Source: Frankiaceae bacterium (GTDB taxonomy: Bacteria; Actinomycetota; Actinomycetes; JAFAQI01). From it: a stretch of DNA of 13,880 nt. Positions 7,618-13,880 of this stretch are shown in pieces. Every line of letters starts with the position of its first letter. Within the stretch, counting starts at the first letter, position 1. The translations under genes and the position numbers were made by a program. The DNA lies in assembly GCA_030840545.1 (NCBI GenBank), contig JAVEEH010000343.1, positions 1 to 13,880 of the forward strand, given 5' to 3'. Below the pieces are notes generated by a model that saw only the letters and a program-made list of their open reading frames with translations, had not been told where the DNA came from and made no database searches.

Positions 7618-9933
7618 TCAGGGTGTGGCGGAGGTCTCCACGGCCGGCGCCGGCGAGCCCATGTCGACCTTGCGCCGCTTGCTCACGAGCACTGCGCCGA
7701 TGATGAGACCGAGCGCCAGCACGCCCACGATGATGCGCACGGCGTTGTTCTGATGCGAGCCGTGTACGCCGTACTTGACCACGGTGGGTGCCACCAGCAG
7801 GGCGACCAGGTTCATCACCTTGATGAGAGGGTTGAGAGCCGGCCCGGCGGTGTCCTTGAACGGATCACCGACGGTGTCACCGATGACGGTGGCCGCGTGC
7901 GCCTCGGACCCCTTACCGCCGTAGTTGCCGTCCTCGACGAGCTTCTTGGCGTTGTCCCAGGCCCCACCGGAGTTGGCGAGCATGATCGCCATCAGGACGC
8001 CGGCCGCGATCGCGCCGGCGAGGTAGGCACCGAGGGGTTCCCAGCCGAGCCAGAAGCCGGTGGCGATCGGCGCCAGGACGGCGAGGAGCCCTGGTGTCGC
8101 GAGCTCACGCAGCGAGTCCTTGGTGCAGATGTCGACGACACGGGCGTAGTCCGGTCGCACGGTGCCGTCCATGATTCCCGGGTTGCTGTGGAACTGGTTG
8201 CGCACCTCCATGACCACCCGGCCGGCCGCCCGGGCGACCGCGTTGATGGCGAGTCCGGAGAAGAAGAAGACGACGGAGGCCCCGAGGATGAGCCCGAACA
8301 GGACATTGGGCTTGGACACGTCGAGGTGCAGCAGGAAGCCCGGGCCCTCCTCACCCGCGACCGCGGTGCCGAACGATCCAAACAGTGCTGTCGCGGCCAA
8401 CACGGCGGTCGCGATCGCGATGCCCTTGGTGATGGCCTTGGTCGTGTTGCCGACAGCGTCGAGCGCGGTGAGCACCTCGGCGCCCTTGGCGTCGACCTCA
8501 CCGGACATCTCAGCGATGCCCTGCGCGTTGTCCGAGATCGGCCCGAAGGTGTCCATCGCGACGATGACGCCGACGGTCGTCAACAGGCCGGTGCCCGCCA
8601 TGGCGACCGCGAACAGCGCCAGCACCACGACGCCGTGACCGAGCAGGAAGGCGATGTAGACAGCGCCGCCGATCAGCACCGCGGAGTAGACAGCGGACTC
8701 CAGGCCGACGGAGAACCCACCCAGGATGACCGTGGCTGCGCCGGTCAGTGACTGCCGGCCGATGTCCTGCACCGGGCGGCGCTCGGTCTCGGTGAAGTAG
8801 CCGGTGAGCACTTGGATCGCGCTCGCGAGAACGAGCCCGATGAGCACCGCGAGGAAGGCTGTCACCCGCGGGTTGCCGGACAGCGCCGCCACCTTGGCGG
8901 TGGCACCGTCGAGCTTTCCGAACGTCGAGGGCAGGTAGATGAATGCCGCCACCAGGACGAGGACAGCGGAGACGATCGCCGAGATGAAGAAGCCGCGGTT
9001 GATGGCGGTGAGGCCGGTGCGGTCGCCGTCGCGGGGGGCGGTGACCAGCACGCCGAGGATCGCCGTGATGACACCGATGGCCGGGACGATGAGCGGGAAG
9101 ACGAGCCCCTGCATGCCGAAGGCAGACTTGCCGAGGATCAGCGCGGCGACGAGCGTCACGGCGTAGGACTCGAAGAGATCAGCGGCCATACCGGCGCAGT
9201 CGCCGACGTTGTCGCCCACGTTGTCGGCGATGGTTGCGGCGTTGCGGGGGTCGTCCTCAGGGATGCCCTGCTCGACCTTGCCGACCAGGTCGGCGCCGAC
9301 GTCGGCCGCTTTGGTGAAGATGCCGCCGCCGACACGCATGAACATCGCGAGCAGCGCCGCACCGAAGCCGAAGCCTTCGAGCACCTGGGGCGCACGCTCG
9401 TTGAAGATCAGGGTGACGCCGCTCGCTCCGAGCAGACCCAACCCGACGGTGAGCATGCCGACAACACCCCCGGAACGGAACGCCACACGCATGGCCGGCC
9501 GCACGCCGGCGGCCTGGGCGGCGGCCGCCATCCGGACGTTGGCCCGGGTCGCCAGAGTCATGCCGGCCCAACCGACGAAGGCTGAGAACCCTGCGCCGAT
9601 CAGGAAGAACAGCGATCGGCCGAACCGCGTGCCGGCGGTCTCCGCCGGGAGGATGAACAGCAGCCCGAAGATGATGACGGCAAAGGGCGCGAGAGTGGTG
9701 AACTGCCGGCGCAGATAGGCGCCCGCGCCCTCCTGGACGGCTCGGGAGATCTCGCGCATCTTCTCGGAGCCCTCGTCCGCGGAGAGCACGTCGCGCACGA
9801 AGAACCAGGCCACGAGCAGCGCGAACAGCGCGACGACGGCGATCACGACGAGGATGCCGTAGTCACCACCCGAGACATGCGCGGCATCGGCCTTGGCACC
9901 GAGCACGGCGGGGGCGTGGAGCATCGGGGACAT
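7618..9933 (-). CDS. hppA: Membrane-bound proton-translocating pyrophosphatase, K+-independent type
   Basis: Hydrolyses pyrophosphate and uses the energy to pump protons across the membrane. The 771-residue product has many membrane helices and the hallmark substrate-site motifs [11 protein letters not shown] (about 211-221) and [19 protein letters not shown] (about 237-255), plus DTFGPISDN (about 461-469) and a later [11 protein letters not shown] near residue 700. The segment [10 protein letters not shown] (about 495-504) has Lys and Thr at the two positions that separate K+-independent enzymes (K, T) from K+-dependent ones (A, G). So an H+ pump that does not need K+ is expected, not the Na+ type. 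The ATG start at 9933 has a very good ribosome binding site, AGGAGG, 6 bases upstream. It follows the RsbW-like gene after 135 bases and has its own leader. Complete. Confidence 0.97.
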   Translation of the reverse strand: MSPMLHAPAVLGAKADAAHVSGGDYGILVVIAVVALFALLVAWFFVRDVLSADEGSEKMREISRAVQEGAGAYLRRQFTTLAPFAVIIFGLLFILPAETAGTRFGRSLFFLIGAGFSAFVGWAGMTLATRANVRMAAAAQAAGVRPAMRVAFRSGGVVGMLTVGLGLLGASGVTLIFNERAPQVLEGFGFGAALLAMFMRVGGGIFTKAADVGADLVGKVEQGIPEDDPRNAATIADNVGDNVGDCAGMAADLFESYAVTLVAALILGKSAFGMQGLVFPLIVPAIGVITAILGVLVTAPRDGDRTGLTAINRGFFISAIVSAVLVLVAAFIYLPSTFGKLDGATAKVAALSGNPRVTAFLAVLIGLVLASAIQVLTGYFTETERRPVQDIGRQSLTGAATVILGGFSVGLESAVYSAVLIGGAVYIAFLLGHGVVVLALFAVAMAGTGLLTTVGVIVAMDTFGPISDNAQGIAEMSGEVDAKGAEVLTALDAVGNTTKAITKGIAIATAVLAATALFGSFGTAVAGEEGPGFLLHLDVSKPNVLFGLILGASVVFFFSGLAINAVARAAGRVVMEVRNQFHSNPGIMDGTVRPDYARVVDICTKDSLRELATPGLLAVLAPIATGFWLGWEPLGAYLAGAIAAGVLMAIMLANSGGAWDNAKKLVEDGNYGGKGSEAHAATVIGDTVGDPFKDTAGPALNPLIKVMNLVALLVAPTVVKYGVHGSHQNNAVRIIVGVLALGLIIGAVLVSKRRKVDMGSPAPAVETSATP

Positions 9934-10068
9934 CAGCGTCCTCCTGGTCGGCAGGCATTGCAGAGCAGACGAAAAACGGGGCCATGCCGGAGCGACGGCA
10001 CAACTTGGCGCGCTCCGGCCCGGCGAGAGTTTAGCCAGGTCGGGCAGCGGCCCGGACAGGCAGGAGCG
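9934..10068 (-). promoter_or_regulatory. hppA leader: possible promoter, 9-bp hairpin and strong RBS
   Basis: On the minus strand this gap holds a TAAACT hexamer (10033 down to 10028) that fits the actinobacterial -10 pattern TANNNT, though no convincing -35 lies upstream. Then comes a perfect 9-bp inverted repeat, GCCGGAGCG (10019-10011) and CGCTCCGGC (9994-9986), around a 16-base loop. Nine bases later is a run of five T (9976-9972), and finally AGGAGG at 9945-9940. The hairpin and T run might end the bldG transcript, or they might be a structured hppA leader if transcription starts near 10020. The T run is too far from the stem for a classic terminator. Confidence 0.4.
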
Positions 10069-10542
10069 TCAGCGGCTCTCGGGTGCCATCACGTCGGTGG
10101 CCGGCCACGTCATGCGGACGTGCGTCCCGTCGACGTCCGACGTGACGGCGACGTCCTCCACCAGGCCGCTGATGACCGCGAGCCCGAAGCCCGGTGGGAG
10201 GAGGTCGGGGATCGGCTCGGAGGTGGCATCGGGCGAGGCCAACGCCTCGGCGTCCAGCTGGCCGAGGCTTGGCTCACCCATGGCGTCCTCGAGCGGACCG
10301 CAGTCGACGACCTCCACGGTGAAGCGGTCCTGCTCGTCGGTCAGCCGCATCATCACCGGCGACTCCGGCGACTTGCTCTGGTGCACGTTGACCGCGCGCG
10401 AGCACGCCTCGCCGACGGCGAGACGCACCTCATCGAGGATCTGCTCGTCAACGCCGGCTCGGCGAGCGACCGCCAGCGCGACGAGCCGCGCTGTGCGGAC
10501 GTGCGCCGGCAGCGCGGTGAAGCTGACCTCGACCGTCGGCAT
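10069..10542 (-). CDS. RsbW-like anti-sigma factor / HATPase domain protein, partner of BldG
   Basis: A 157-residue GHKL-type ATPase of the RsbW/SpoIIAB group, matching SCO3548, which lies next to bldG in S. coelicolor. Such proteins bind a sigma factor or phosphorylate a STAS antagonist. The helix DEVRLAVGEACSRAVNVH (about 37-54) is the N box, VVDCGP (about 78-83) the G1 box and PPGFGLAVISGLV (about 116-128) the G2 box. Two landmarks differ from active kinases: the N-box Asn (EAVTN in SpoIIAB) is Arg49, and the second Gly of G1 (DxGxG) is missing. A long acidic, Pro-containing loop (about 84-115) separates G1 and G2. It starts with ATG only 6 bases after the bldG stop, so both are surely one operon. 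A sigma-binding or BldG-binding role is likely; kinase activity is doubtful. Confidence 0.88.
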   Translation of the reverse strand: MPTVEVSFTALPAHVRTARLVALAVARRAGVDEQILDEVRLAVGEACSRAVNVHQSKSPESPVMMRLTDEQDRFTVEVVDCGPLEDAMGEPSLGQLDAEALASPDATSEPIPDLLPPGFGLAVISGLVEDVAVTSDVDGTHVRMTWPATDVMAPESR

Positions 10543-10548
10543 CGAGCG

Positions 10549-10890
10549 TCAGTCGCTGGCTTTGAGCGCTTCGTCGACCGAGGCGTGGATCGGGAAGACT
10601 TTGGTGAGCCCAGTGATCCGGAAGATCTTCAGGATGCGCTCCTGCGTGCAGACCAGCCGTAACGAACCCTCATGGGCACGAACCCGCTTCAAGCCCCCGA
10701 CGAGCACACCAAGGCCGGTCGAGTCGAGGAAGTCGACGCTCTCCATGTCGACGACGAGGTGGTAGTTGCCGCTCGACACGAGGTCGATGAGCTGCTCACG
10801 GAGCTTGGGCGCCGTGTAGACGTCGATCTCCCCACCGACCGTCACAACGGTGCGGTCGCCTTCGGTCCTGGTCGATAGGGACAGATCCAC
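10549..10890 (-). CDS. bldG: BldG-type anti-sigma factor antagonist (STAS domain)
   Basis: A 113-residue STAS protein, the exact length of Streptomyces BldG, with the family core [15 protein letters not shown]. The conserved phosphorylated serine is Ser57 in DSTG. When unphosphorylated, such antagonists bind anti-sigma factors and free stress-type sigma factors; in S. coelicolor bldG is needed for aerial mycelium and antibiotic formation. Similar segments such as [14 protein letters not shown] and [20 protein letters not shown] look nearly invariant, so the sequence is highly conserved. The start is GTG at 10890 with GGAGGA four bases upstream. It leads a two-gene operon with the RsbW-like ATPase and diverges from the LapA-like gene. 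Whether this organism differentiates cannot be judged here. Confidence 0.95.
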   Translation of the reverse strand: MDLSLSTRTEGDRTVVTVGGEIDVYTAPKLREQLIDLVSSGNYHLVVDMESVDFLDSTGLGVLVGGLKRVRAHEGSLRLVCTQERILKIFRITGLTKVFPIHASVDEALKASD

Positions 10891-11085
10891 GCGGTCCTCC
10901 AGCGAGCGTCGAAAATTTCTCTGCGGCGCTACCCGCCAGCCGCGAATTCAATCACGTTGATCACCACGCGACGATGGCGACCCGGCCTCACGATGCTCAC
11001 CTTCCGGGCGTGGCGGCGGACACTCCGGGTAGGGAGATGAACAAGCAGGCGAACCGGGTGATCCCGGGAAAGTGAGGACGTCTCC
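10891..11085. promoter_or_regulatory. Divergent bldG / membrane-protein intergenic region
   Basis: This 195-base gap must hold promoters for both directions. Seen: a TGGAGGA ribosome binding site for bldG (10901-10895) and GAGGA for the plus-strand gene (11074-11078). On the minus strand GTGATT (10955-10950), 15 bases, then GGGTAG (10934-10929) loosely resembles sigma-B/F-type promoters (GTTT...GGGTAT). GGGTAG also occurs on the plus strand at 11027-11032, without a matching -35. CCGGG-TGAT-CCCGG near 11054-11067 is a short inverted repeat. None of these is strong enough to call firmly. Confidence 0.35.
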
Positions 11086-11478
11086 ATGGTGGTATTCGGA
11101 CTGTTGCTGATGCTCGGCTGCGCTGCACTCGCTGTCGACGCCGTCATCCAGAACACCTCGGCGATGCATGCGATCGCGTTCAACCAGCCGATCTCCGGCC
11201 TCTCCCTCGGCGCTCTGTTCATCGCCGGCGCTGTGGTCGGACTGCTGTTCGCGCTCGGGCTGGCGATGTTCACCGGCGGTCTCGGCCGGGCGCGGCGGAT
11301 CCGTCGGGAGCGACGCAACCTGCGTCGGCAGAGTGCACAGGCCCAGAATCTGCAGGCGGAGAACACCAGGCTGGAGCAGGAGCTCGCCGCTGAGCGCACC
11401 TCGGCCTACCCGGCCGACCCGAGCACGACGAACGGCGCGGACACCACCACGAGCGGACGGCACCGGATCGGCCGCTGA
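11086..11478 (+). CDS. LapA-like two-helix membrane protein with coiled coil
   Basis: A 130-residue protein and the only plus-strand gene. Two membrane helices are evident (about residues 2-22 and 38-63), joined by a short loop with NTSAMHAIAFNQPISG, an arrangement like the LapA/DUF1049 family. A strongly basic segment follows (GRARRIRRERRNLRRQ, about 67-82), then a heptad-like coiled coil to about residue 104, and a Thr/Gly-rich polar tail. The tail is probably cytoplasmic by the positive-inside rule. The ATG has GAGGA 7 bases upstream. LapA-like proteins in E. coli help assemble lipopolysaccharide, which is absent here, so function is unknown; the envelope location is the only sound inference. 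It is convergent with the FN3 gene, whose stop is 24 bases away. Confidence 0.75.
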   Translation: MVVFGLLLMLGCAALAVDAVIQNTSAMHAIAFNQPISGLSLGALFIAGAVVGLLFALGLAMFTGGLGRARRIRRERRNLRRQSAQAQNLQAENTRLEQELAAERTSAYPADPSTTNGADTTTSGRHRIGR

Positions 11479-11502
11479 GCCGGTCGGCGCGGAACCAGCC
11501 GT

Positions 11503-12741
11503 TCAGTCGGTCTCGGCCCGCTGCACCCAGGCGTGCAGGTGCCCGGCGACCAGCAGGAGGAGCGCGGCGCCGGCCACCCCGCGCCACAACGAACCGGTGT
11601 CGAGCACCGCAGCGATGTCGTGAGCGACCGTCGCGGTCACGCCCGTGTCCTTGTGGCGGATGGCTTCGCGAGTGACCTGGTCTCCGTACGGCAGTTGCGG
11701 CTTGTAGGTGCCCTGCGGGAGCGGTTTGACCTCGGTCAGGACTGACGGCAGGTCGGGCGCCGAACCGGCCGTGTAGGTGGGCAACGAGGCGCTCAGATCG
11801 GCAGCGGGGTGCTTGCCGGAGACCGGGTGAGAACTCTTCCCGCTGCCGTGGCCCGCGGTCGAGCCACCGCTGCCGGACCCGCCGCTGCCGGAGCCGCCGC
11901 CGCCGGACCCGCCGCCGGAGCCGCCGGATCCACCGGATCCACCGCCGCTGCCGCCGCCGGGCGGCGTGCTCGACGGCGTCGGAGCGGCCGGGAAGGCCAC
12001 GCTCTTCGACGGCGACGCCGGTGAGTCGAGGTAGCCGCTCGAGCCTGGCGAGGTGTGCCTCAGCGCGACGACGTGGAACGTGTGGGTGGTCCCTTGTGCG
12101 CCCGAGCCGAAGTCGACGCTGACCGAGCAGCCGCTGGCGTCACAGACCGAGCCGGCGTCGACACCACCTGATGTCACGTCGGTGTTGGTTGTCTCGTCGA
12201 CGATGTCGTAACCGGCGAGGTCGGGCTCCTGGTTGGGGTTCCAGGTGAAGGACGCGACCGTGTCACTCGCGTCGGCCGCGAAACCGCTGGGTGTCGCCGG
12301 GGGTAGGGCCAGCCGGAATGAGGCGGATGCGTTGACGCCGCCGGTGAGCTGGGCCTTGTAGGTGCCGTTGAGCGCCTGCTTGCTGCCGGACCCGCAACCA
12401 CCGCTCCAGGACAACCCGGCGGTGGAGAACTGGAAGCTGAGCGTCTTGCTGGCGGTGGCACTGGCCTTGACGCTGCCGACGCTGTGCGAGTTGCCCTGGG
12501 CGTCGACGATGACCAGGCTCGTCGTCGCACCGCTGACCGATTGCGGGACGGTCCCGTCGATGTGCAAGCAGGTGTCGGAGCTGGTTGCCGCTGCGGTCGC
12601 GTCAGAGCCATCGCCGCGCGTGACGGTGGGATTGCCCGCCGCCGCGAAGACCGGACCGGTCGCCAGCCCGGCGATCGCGGCCGCGATGCCCAGCGGCAGG
12701 GCGACCCGGCCACCGTGGCGCAGGAGGTTGCGGGCGGTCAT
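11503..12741 (-). CDS. Secreted, membrane-anchored fibronectin type III surface protein
   Basis: A 412-residue exported protein. It has a signal peptide (basic start, hydrophobic core about 13-29, likely cleavage after VFA near 33), an N-terminal beta-type domain with Cys58 and Cys116, a fibronectin type III domain (about 147-252) with Cys200 and Cys205, a Gly/Ser linker (about 260-310), a short folded stalk and a C-terminal helix (about 388-405) with a 7-12 residue tail. Just before the helix is VLDTG (379-383), an imperfect match to the LAxTG signal of class E sortases; the tail lacks the usual run of Arg/Lys. The ATG overlaps the sortase stop by four bases (ATGA), so it is translated with the sortase and may be its substrate or a scaffold. 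I do not recognise a binding partner or enzyme activity. Confidence 0.8.
   Translation of the reverse strand: MTARNLLRHGGRVALPLGIAAAIAGLATGPVFAAAGNPTVTRGDGSDATAAATSSDTCLHIDGTVPQSVSGATTSLVIVDAQGNSHSVGSVKASATASKTLSFQFSTAGLSWSGGCGSGSKQALNGTYKAQLTGGVNASASFRLALPPATPSGFAADASDTVASFTWNPNQEPDLAGYDIVDETTNTDVTSGGVDAGSVCDASGCSVSVDFGSGAQGTTHTFHVVALRHTSPGSSGYLDSPASPSKSVAFPAAPTPSSTPPGGGSGGGSGGSGGSGGGSGGGGSGSGGSGSGGSTAGHGSGKSSHPVSGKHPAADLSASLPTYTAGSAPDLPSVLTEVKPLPQGTYKPQLPYGDQVTREAIRHKDTGVTATVAHDIAAVLDTGSLWRGVAGAALLLLVAGHLHAWVQRAETD
11842..11962 (-). repeat. Low-complexity Gly/Ser-coding repeat
   Basis: About 40 codons alternate GGC/GGT and TCC/TCA-like codons, seen on the plus strand as runs of CCGCCG, CCGGAC, CCGGATCCACC and similar. 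It encodes the flexible linker between the fibronectin domain and the membrane-proximal stalk. Short near-repeats make it prone to slippage and to misassembly, so its exact length should be treated with care. Confidence 0.7.
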
Positions 12742-13466
12742 GACGAGCTCGCCTTCTTGATGGGGGTGACCTTGTCGAGCGTCAACCGGAGCACGATCCG
12801 CTGGGCATCGCTGCCGAGCGGGTTACAGCTGGTCAAGGTGAGCCAGTGACCTGTGCCGAGAGCTCCGGCCTGGCTCACCACATAAGAAGATCTCGGCTGA
12901 ACGACCCACGGGTTGAGGTGGCCGGCGAATGGCGCGACCACCCGGTAGGTGCAACGAGCAAAGGGAGTGATCAGGTCGACCGTGTCGCCCGGCTTCATGT
13001 AGTTGATCTTGTTGAACGGCCGCCCGTAGGTGGTGCGGTGACCCGCGATGGCCACGTTGCCCTGCTCGCAGGGGAACGGAGTGGACTCGTAGTGCCCGGC
13101 ACCCGCCTGCAGCGCTGCGAGCGTCGTCCCCTCGACCACGAGCACATTCACCTTGACGCGGTCGTTGTTGATGATGAGACGGGTCAGACCTTGCCCGACG
13201 GGGATGTGGTGCTCACGCCAGAGTGTCTGGAAGTGCGGGTTGGACAGCTTGTCCTGGATCTGGGTCTGCTTGTACTTCTGGAACCAGTCGGTGAAGGCCG
13301 GGAAGGCAAACATGCTGACCCCGGACAGGAGGAGCAGGACGGTCACCGCGGATACGGCCCGGCGCCCGCCGCTGCGGTTCATGCTCAGCCGGACAAGGGA
13401 CCCGAAGGAGCGGGGGGACCCGGCGGCCACGGGCAGGAAGGACGCAACGGGGCGCGGACCCTCCAT
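12738..13466 (-). CDS. Class E-type sortase
   Basis: A cell-surface transpeptidase family that cuts sorting signals (LAxTG in class E) and joins the protein to the peptidoglycan or another protein. The 242-residue form has a short cytoplasmic tail, one membrane helix (about 37-57), and a sortase barrel. The catalytic His is His143 in AGHRTTYG, the Cys is Cys214 in LTLTSCNPLGSDAQR and the Arg probably Arg223. Cys133 and Cys172 could form an additional disulfide. The start is ATG 13466: GGGAGGAG lies 7 bases upstream (13481-13474). An upstream in-frame start at 13517 would have no such site. The gene overlaps the FN3 gene by four bases. It is the first gene of a probable two-gene operon and lies 87 bases after the TadE-like stop. 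Confidence 0.93.
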   Translation of the reverse strand: MEGPRPVASFLPVAAGSPRSFGSLVRLSMNRSGGRRAVSAVTVLLLLSGVSMFAFPAFTDWFQKYKQTQIQDKLSNPHFQTLWREHHIPVGQGLTRLIINNDRVKVNVLVVEGTTLAALQAGAGHYESTPFPCEQGNVAIAGHRTTYGRPFNKINYMKPGDTVDLITPFARCTYRVVAPFAGHLNPWVVQPRSSYVVSQAGALGTGHWLTLTSCNPLGSDAQRIVLRLTLDKVTPIKKASSS

Positions 13467-13473
13467 GGCTGCA

Positions 13474-13481
13474 CTCCTCCC
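13474..13481 (-). promoter_or_regulatory. Strong ribosome binding site of the sortase gene
   Basis: GGGAGGAG on the minus strand, 7 bases before ATG 13466. It decides this start over upstream in-frame alternatives such as the codon at 13517. Confidence 0.8.
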
Positions 13482-13491
13482 GCAAGCGTCA

Positions 13492-13511
13492 TCGTCAGGT
13501 GTCGTCAGGCG
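13492..13511. repeat. Two tandem 10-base repeats upstream of the sortase operon
   Basis: TCGTCAGGTG and TCGTCAGGCG follow directly, differing in one base, with a 10-base period, one helical turn. They lie 26-45 bases upstream of the sortase start and could be a tandem binding site for a regulator. I see no clear promoter hexamers next to them. Confidence 0.4.
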
Positions 13512-13553
13512 GCACAACGAGGTTGATCACGCAAGGTTACGACTCGGTCCAGG

Positions 13554-13880
13554 TTATGGCGGTTCCACCGCATCTGCCGGAATTTGGCCGGCTCGGGCCA
13601 CGCCCCGCGCACTGCCCAGCCAGGCCAGCCAGCCAGGCGCCGTCACCCGGGTGGTGACCGTCGCGATTCCGCCGACCAGAGCACACCTCACCACCCGGGC
13701 CCGGTCTTCCGCTGCCATGCGCGTTGCCGCTGCACAGGCACTCGCCGGGCTGCCACGACCCGCGATCGCTGCGGCGAGGGCGGCGGCGTCCGCCGCCGCG
13801 GCTGCGCGATGCCGGAGCCGAACGGCCACGCCCGTGGCGACGGCGGCGCCGCAGGCGAGAACCAGCGTCGCGACGACGAG
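13554..13880 (-). CDS. TadE-like secreted protein, helicase/secretion-neighbourhood type (5' end beyond the window)
   Basis: The frame is open from the window edge to TAA at 13554-13556, so 108 residues are visible and the N-terminus is missing. It begins with a hydrophobic helix (VVATLVLACGAAVATGVAV), then LRHRAAAAADAAALAAA, the Rxx-rich plus Ala-rich pattern of Rv3655c/TadE-like proteins in actinobacteria. The short Cys-containing segment ASACAAATRMAAEDRA and a beta-like end (VATVTTRVTAPGWLAWLG) follow. Such genes sit beside tad pilus genes, and this one may mark the start of such a locus upstream. Function in this family is uncertain; a pilus-related or secreted role is inferred. A GTG at 13829 is an internal codon in my view. 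Confidence 0.75.
   Translation of the reverse strand, partial: LVVATLVLACGAAVATGVAVRLRHRAAAAADAAALAAAIAGRGSPASACAAATRMAAEDRARVVRCALVGGIATVTTRVTAPGWLAWLGSARGVARAGQIPADAVEPP

Noticed and set aside
11479..11502. Intrinsic terminator between the two convergent genes
   Set aside because: The possible stem has a mismatch (GCCGGT against ACCAGC), and there is no T run on either strand.
13467..13517. Upstream extension of the sortase start to 13517
   Set aside because: No ribosome binding site before it; GGGAGGAG 7 bases before ATG 13466 settles the start.
1..13880. tRNA, rRNA, CRISPR array, insertion sequence or phage genes
   Set aside because: No clover-leaf, spaced repeats, transposase or phage motifs were recognised. 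A manual read cannot exclude small non-coding RNAs.

Overview
This is a very GC-rich actinobacterial chromosome segment (Actinomycetota; the gene content and order resemble Streptomyces, Frankia and their relatives more than Mycobacterium). The clues are the MFS-thymidylate kinase fusion, the order topA / Rv3647c-like gene / hppA / RsbW-like ATPase / bldG, a BldG protein of exactly 113 residues with DSTG at Ser57, and a class E-type sortase. I cannot name the genus. Eleven protein-coding genes fill almost the whole window. Ten are on the minus strand and one (11086-11478) is on the plus strand. No RNA gene, insertion sequence, prophage or CRISPR array is visible, and no gene-free stretch is longer than 195 bases.

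Read in the direction of transcription (right to left), the left half is a conserved housekeeping block. It runs: hppA (membrane proton-pumping pyrophosphatase), a conserved actinobacterial protein of unknown function, topA (DNA topoisomerase I), an MFS membrane domain fused to thymidylate kinase (tmk), holB (DNA polymerase III delta prime) and ricT (PSP1-family Fe-S protein, cut by the window edge). tmk and holB overlap by one base (TGATG), and holB and ricT are about 26 bases apart. This tmk-holB-ricT order matches tmk...holB-yaaT of Bacillus subtilis. The block joins dTTP supply, clamp loading, supercoil relaxation and pyrophosphate removal, which are all tied to replication and growth.

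The middle part is a two-gene regulatory operon: bldG (anti-sigma factor antagonist) followed six bases later by an RsbW-like ATPase whose ATP-binding boxes look degenerate. A small divergent gene encodes a LapA-like two-helix membrane protein with a coiled coil.

The right part holds a cell-surface operon: a class E-type sortase overlapping by four bases (ATGA) a secreted fibronectin type III protein with a long Gly/Ser linker and a C-terminal membrane helix. Upstream is the end of a TadE-like protein of the helicase/secretion neighbourhood type. The helicase that sits beside bldG in Streptomyces is not in the window.

The points most worth a second look are: (1) the missing normal start codon of the MFS-Tmk fusion, where an 11-base insertion flanked by a 6-base repeat separates an ATG from the reading frame; (2) the degenerate RsbW partner of BldG; (3) the sortase plus surface-protein pair with an imperfect sorting signal; and (4) two unexplained short symmetric or repeated DNA elements upstream of genes (4083-4094 and 13492-13511). 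I see no clear evidence of an entirely new system; the sortase/FN3 pair beside bldG is the closest candidate.
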